From: F23-B02 sp963650165
GTDB lineage: Bacteria > Bacillota > Clostridia > Oscillospirales > Oscillospiraceae
Length of the DNA stretch: 51,582 nt
Assembly: GCA_963650165.1 (NCBI GenBank)
Contig: CAVJKX010000013.1
Span: 1 to 51,582 of the forward strand
Direction: 5' to 3'
A program made the position numbers and the translations under genes. Positions 48,774 through 51,582 of this stretch are shown piece by piece. Numbering within the stretch: the stretch's first letter is position 1; the number at the start of each line of letters is the position of its first letter. Under the pieces are notes generated by a model. That model was not told where the DNA came from. It did no database searches and saw only the letters and a list, made by a program, of their open reading frames with translations.

Positions 48774-49391
48774 TTATTTGCTTGAAGCATCGTGCGTGAT
48801 GCTGACGCTTTCTCTGCTGTAAAGCCGGTCGTCCTGAATCAGCCGCACAGCAAATTTCACGAGTGCCGGGATGGGCGTGGTATAACCCTTTGCCGCTTTG
48901 CCTTTGACCGTAAGGACAAAATCATCCTCGTCACCCTCACCGAGATAACCGGGGCGGAGGACGGTGTAGTTCAGCGCACTCGCCTCCACCACATCAACTG
49001 CTTTACGATTAGGAATCTGCGCAGGCTCATTATCGAGGTTGTCCTCGCCGTCGATGTCATAGGGGATTTCGTTGTAGATACCGACTGCACCCATGAAAAT
49101 CAGACGCTTTACATCGTTTGCAGTCATCGCGGCAACAATGTTTTCTGCGACCTTGGGCAGCACATCACCGGAGATAGCACAGTAGACAACATCCTGCCCC
49201 GGCATTACGGCTTTCAGATCTTCGAGATTTGCCGCATCGCCGTTGACCACAGCAATGCGGTCGGTGTCGGCGTACACATCCTTTGCATGGCGGGCAAATA
49301 GGGTGAGATGACAGTCCGTATCCGTAAGCAGCTTTTTCGTAAGTGCGCTGCCTGCCGTGCCGGTCGCACCCAATAACAGAACATTCTTCAT
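48774..49391 (-). CDS. NAD(P)-binding (atypical SDR / NmrA-like) protein
   Basis: 205 residues. Rossmann start MKNVLLLGATGTAGSAL (GATGTAGS glycine motif about 8-15), then DVVYCAISG and RLIFMGAVGIYNE. The Tyr-x3-Lys active site is absent, as in atypical SDR/NmrA. It may bind NADP(H) as a sensor or reductase. 13 bp after the aldo/keto reductase gene on the same strand, so they are co-transcribed. Confidence 0.87.
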   Translation of the reverse strand: MKNVLLLGATGTAGSALTKKLLTDTDCHLTLFARHAKDVYADTDRIAVVNGDAANLEDLKAVMPGQDVVYCAISGDVLPKVAENIVAAMTANDVKRLIFMGAVGIYNEIPYDIDGEDNLDNEPAQIPNRKAVDVVEASALNYTVLRPGYLGEGDEDDFVLTVKGKAAKGYTTPIPALVKFAVRLIQDDRLYSRESVSITHDASSK

Positions 49392-49404
49392 TCTGCTGCC
49401 CCCT

Positions 49405-50238
49405 TTACCACGTCAGTGAAAACTCAACAAGTTCCGGTGTTTCCGGCTTACCGATGAGCGGCTCTTTTTTGTCGAGTGCAGAAAGCTGTGCTATTTCTTC
49501 GGCGGTCAGTGTAAAATCAAGCAGGTCGAAATTCTCTTTGATATGCTCCGGCTTGGTGCTTCTGGGAATGACGGCAACGCCTTTCTGCGTCAGGAAGCGG
49601 AGCTGCACCTGTGCCGGGGTCTTGCCGTATTTCTCTGCAAGAGCAAGCACAGCCGGTTCGCTGAACATTTCATTGCGGTTGCCTTGACCCAGCGGCGCAT
49701 AAGCCATGTGCGCCACCTGCTTTTTGTCCATCCAACTCCGCTCAACGCTGCGCTGGCAGTAAAGGTTCGTTTCAATCTGATTGACAGCAGGAACAACCTT
49801 GTTGTAGGCAATCAGGTCGAGGAGCTGATCCGGCTCAAAGTTGGAAACGCCGATGGCGCGGACTTTCCCCTCGGCGTACAGCTTCTCCAAAACACGCCAC
49901 GCCGCATAGTAGTTGGCAAACGGCCAATGCAGGAGCAGCAGGTCGATATAGTCCGTCTGCAAATTGGTGAGCGACTGCATGACCGTCTGTTCGGCGTTCT
50001 CGTAGGACTTGAAGTTCACCTTAGTGACGAGGAATAGCTCCTTGCGGTCAATGCCGCTCTGCTTGATTCCGTCGCCCACTGCCTTTTCATTGCCGTAAGC
50101 CTCCGCCGTGTCGATCATACGATAGCCGTTTTCGATTGCCGCAGCAACGGCCTTGGTGCAGGCTTCACCGCCGAGCATGAAAGTGCCGAAACCGACAAGC
50201 GGCATTTGGATGCCGTTATTCAAAGTTAAAAAATCCAT
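49405..50238 (-). CDS. Aldo/keto reductase
   Basis: 277 residues, (beta/alpha)8 NADPH-dependent reductase. Catalytic Asp (MIDTAEAYGNE), Tyr in that motif, Lys in FLVTKVNFKSY and His in LLLHWPFANYY are all present, plus IPRSTKPEHIKENF, the NADP-binding signature. Reduces aldehydes/ketones in the cytosol. Start ATG 50238 after GGAGGAC; upstream in-frame start at 50259 is not supported. Transcribed by a MerR-type promoter. Confidence 0.93.
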   Translation of the reverse strand: MDFLTLNNGIQMPLVGFGTFMLGGEACTKAVAAAIENGYRMIDTAEAYGNEKAVGDGIKQSGIDRKELFLVTKVNFKSYENAEQTVMQSLTNLQTDYIDLLLLHWPFANYYAAWRVLEKLYAEGKVRAIGVSNFEPDQLLDLIAYNKVVPAVNQIETNLYCQRSVERSWMDKKQVAHMAYAPLGQGNRNEMFSEPAVLALAEKYGKTPAQVQLRFLTQKGVAVIPRSTKPEHIKENFDLLDFTLTAEEIAQLSALDKKEPLIGKPETPELVEFSLTW

Positions 50239-50260
50239 GATTCCGTCCTCCGTTTTCATA

Positions 50261-50289
50261 TTGCACAGACATCCGTTCTATGCTATAAT
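50261..50289 (+). promoter_or_regulatory. merR-type gene promoter
   Basis: TTGCAC (50261-50266), 17 bp, TATAAT (50284-50289), for the regulator at 50351. Confidence 0.7.
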
Positions 50290-50290
50290 C

Positions 50291-50321
50291 ATTGTAACAA
50301 GTTCGAGTAACACGAAGTCAA
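50291..50321 (-). promoter_or_regulatory. MerR-responsive promoter with 19-bp spacer
   Basis: On the minus strand TTGACT (50321-50316), 19 bp, TACAAT (50296-50291). The long spacer contains a TTCG-N7-CGAA dyad (50303-50317). MerR regulators activate such promoters by DNA untwisting. Confidence 0.75.
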
Positions 50322-50350
50322 GGGGCTTTTGAAATTTTTCGGAGGACATT

Positions 50351-50788
50351 ATGTACTATACCATAAAACAGATGGCAGAGATGTTTGATGTAACGGAGCA
50401 TACCCTGCGCTTTTATACGGATGAGGGGCTGCTGCCCTGTGAACGGGACGGCGGCAACCGCCGGGTGTTCAACGAGGAATCCGTCAACTGGATGCAGGGC
50501 ATCAAATGCCTGAAAGGCTGCGGTGCTTCCATTGAGGATATTCGGGAATACTGCCGCCTTTGCCTGCTGGAGGAATCGGAGGAAAATCTGCGGGCAAGGT
50601 ATGCTATCATTCTAAAGCAGCGTGAGGAAGCCTATAAACGAGTGGAAGAAGCCAAGGCTACCGCAAAGTATATGGACGACAAGGTTGCACACTACGAAAC
50701 CATTCTGGCCGGACTTGCCCCAGATGATACCAACCCGAAGAACTGGACGGCGGACAACCGCCCTTCACACGAAGCAAATGAGGCGTGA
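50351..50788 (+). CDS. MerR-family transcriptional regulator
   Basis: 145 residues. N-terminal winged HTH (MYYTIKQMAEMFDVTEHTLRFY; about 1-72) and a coiled-coil dimerisation helix (about 80-120), with a short effector tail lacking metal-ligand Cys pairs; Cys residues near GCG and CRLC are present. Divergent from and likely activator of the aldo/keto reductase and NAD(P)-binding genes. Not a metal sensor by obvious motif; similar regulators respond to aldehydes or other electrophiles. Confidence 0.92.
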   Translation: MYYTIKQMAEMFDVTEHTLRFYTDEGLLPCERDGGNRRVFNEESVNWMQGIKCLKGCGASIEDIREYCRLCLLEESEENLRARYAIILKQREEAYKRVEEAKATAKYMDDKVAHYETILAGLAPDDTNPKNWTADNRPSHEANEA

Positions 50789-50846
50789 AGCTAAGTTTCG
50801 GATCAACAAAACGCTTCGGCAATGGAGGGAAAAAGGGCAAAACGCT

Positions 50847-50903
50847 GCACCCCCCTAAAAATTAGAACTGCCCCCCTCTGAACCGGAGTTGCACCCCCTT
50901 TAA
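50847..50903. repeat. C-rich direct repeats, possible insertion-sequence end remnant
   Basis: Three similar units about 20 bp apart: CTGCACCCCCCT, CTGCCCCCCTCT and TTGCACCCCCTT. They resemble the CTGCACCCC of the IS end at ~51453 and may be remnants of IS termini. The rest of 50789-51022 shows a TCGGAGCAGGC/GCCTGCTCCG hairpin (about 50938-50966), and nothing else. Confidence 0.4.
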
Positions 50904-51000
50904 GAGTTTCTATCAAAATTACGGTTCTTTGCCAGGTCGGAGCAGGCGGCAGAAGCCTGCTCCGGCTTATTTTTATTTCCGTGCGCCGCCGAGGCGGCTC

Positions 51001-51028
51001 TTGAAAAAAACGGACACTGTGGTATAAT
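51001..51028 (+). promoter_or_regulatory. Sigma-A promoter of the small coiled-coil membrane protein
   Basis: TTGAAA (51001-51006), 16 bp, TATAAT (51023-51028). Confidence 0.6.
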
Positions 51029-51059
51029 ACAGGCATAAAAATATTTGGGAGTGGATCTT

Positions 51060-51416
51060 ATGAAAAAGAACGCAAAGCGCGGCGGCACCGTCGTCGTTGT
51101 CGAGGCTCAGAACGAGGACATGAGCCCGCTGGAGCTTCTGCAGCCCGGAAAGCTGAACAGGCGCAACGTCATGCACCTCATGCGCAAGGTCGATATCAAA
51201 AAGGTCGGTCTTGCCGCAGGCGGCGCGGCGGTCGTACTGTCTGCCGTCAGCCTCACGGGGCGCTACACCTTCTACAAGGGCATCGTATCGGGCGAGCTCA
51301 AACGTCAGCTCTCGCCGGTGAACAAAAAGCTCGATGAGCTCAAGGTGCAGAACGCAGAGCTCAGAGCCGAGGTCGAGCGGCTTCAGGCACAGCAGGCCGA
51401 GGACGAGGAAAAGTAA
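51060..51416 (+). CDS. Small membrane-anchored coiled-coil protein
   Basis: 118 residues. A charged N-terminus, one membrane segment (about 48-66) with VGLAAGGAAVVLSAVSLTGR, and a C-terminal coiled coil (about 80-118, KKLDELKVQNAELRAEVERL). No family recognised. Start ATG 51060 after GGGAG. Its function is unknown; it may be a scaffold or dimerisation anchor at the membrane. Confidence 0.75.
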   Translation: MKKNAKRGGTVVVVEAQNEDMSPLELLQPGKLNRRNVMHLMRKVDIKKVGLAAGGAAVVLSAVSLTGRYTFYKGIVSGELKRQLSPVNKKLDELKVQNAELRAEVERLQAQQAEDEEK

Positions 51417-51452
51417 GCACAGACGTAAATATCCCGTACCGTTTAAGCGATT

Positions 51453-51582
51453 GAACTGCACCCCATTTGTTAGACAGTATGGTATACTGTTTAGGAAATG
51501 GGGTGTTTTGCTATGCCAAAAGGAGTACCAAACAAACGATATACGCCGGAGTTCAAGAGAATGGTTGTAGAAACCATGAAGA
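51453..51582 (+). mobile_element. Left end of an IS3-like insertion sequence (truncated by window edge)
   Basis: From TGAACTGCACCCC onward: the end contains an imperfect palindrome CCCCATTTGTTAGACAGTA / TACTGTTTAGGAAATGGGG, matching the left end style of IS3-family elements, followed by the transposase start. The right end is outside the window. Confidence 0.72.
51513..51582 (+). CDS. IS3-like transposase OrfA, 5' part only
   Basis: Reads MPKGVPNKRYTPEFKRMVVE and continues off the window. The KRYTPEFKRMVV start is the N-terminal HTH of IS3-family OrfA. Partial. Confidence 0.8.
   Translation, partial: MPKGVPNKRYTPEFKRMVVETMK

Overview
The window looks like chromosome from an anaerobic, fairly G+C-rich clostridium, probably Oscillospirales/Ruminococcaceae-like; the genus cannot be read from sequence alone. 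The basis is the Firmicutes-style Shine-Dalgarno sites and sigma-A promoters, an FHA-domain FtsW/RodA protein fused in one polypeptide, rpmF next to a DUF177 gene, a DUF5685 plus J-protein pair, LrgAB, TRAP and EtfAB genes, and RpoN with a PrpR-type activator. No oxygen-respiration genes are visible.

Layout. (1) 1-11 kb is housekeeping: a Cys/Met PLP enzyme, tRNA-Pro(GGG), a small zinc-ribbon protein, a polysaccharide deacetylase, then a minus-strand run of FHA-FtsW/RodA, a class B PBP, an ABC-F ATPase and a DUF218 protein. A divergent plus-strand run follows: NusG-II-like protein, Gx transporter, Mrp ATPase and a NifX/NafY-like protein. (2) 11.06-20.25 kb is a decayed genomic island in tRNA-Ala(GGC). 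A 47-bp copy of the tRNA 3' half marks the left end, the intact tRNA marks the right end, and the dead tail of a tyrosine integrase lies beside the tRNA. Its cargo is a divergent unit: an XRE-type regulator facing a six-gene operon (SnoaL-like protein, MFS, SDR, MFS, old-yellow-enzyme/FeS reductase, SDR), with TTGACnGTCAA palindromes between them. (3) 20.3-25 kb is core: PlsY-like, Der, DUF512 radical SAM, L32, DUF177 and a PepSY protein.

(4) 25-43.9 kb is the most interesting block, a sigma-54-controlled catabolic locus. A PrpR-type enhancer-binding protein is co-transcribed with lrgAB. Divergent from it is a gene set with two good -24/-12 promoters: MmgE/PrpD, a metallo-beta-lactamase-fold hydrolase and a TRAP transporter after the first; then a PrpF-type isomerase, a PEP mutase/isocitrate-lyase-family lyase, a LeuCD-type hydratase, a glycerate kinase, a GlcD-type FAD dehydrogenase with EtfB and EtfA, and a Dabb-domain protein after the second. 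rpoN itself lies at the end in convergent orientation. The proposed logic is uptake of a carboxylate by TRAP, isomerisation and hydration of a branched or unsaturated di/tricarboxylate, retro-aldol cleavage to pyruvate (or another 2-oxoacid) plus a carboxylate, oxidation of a 2-hydroxyacid through ETF, and C3 acid movement through LrgAB. The substrate is not known.

(5) 44-48 kb holds a YD-repeat-like lipoprotein, a zinc-ribbon membrane protein, DUF5685, a J-domain/TPR/Cys-rich protein and a P-loop protein. (6) 48-51.6 kb is a second plastic region: tRNA-Leu(TAA) abutting a truncated large serine recombinase, then an NAD(P)-binding protein and aldo/keto reductase controlled by a divergent MerR regulator through a 19-bp-spacer promoter, a small coiled-coil membrane protein, and the left end of an IS3-like insertion sequence running off the window.
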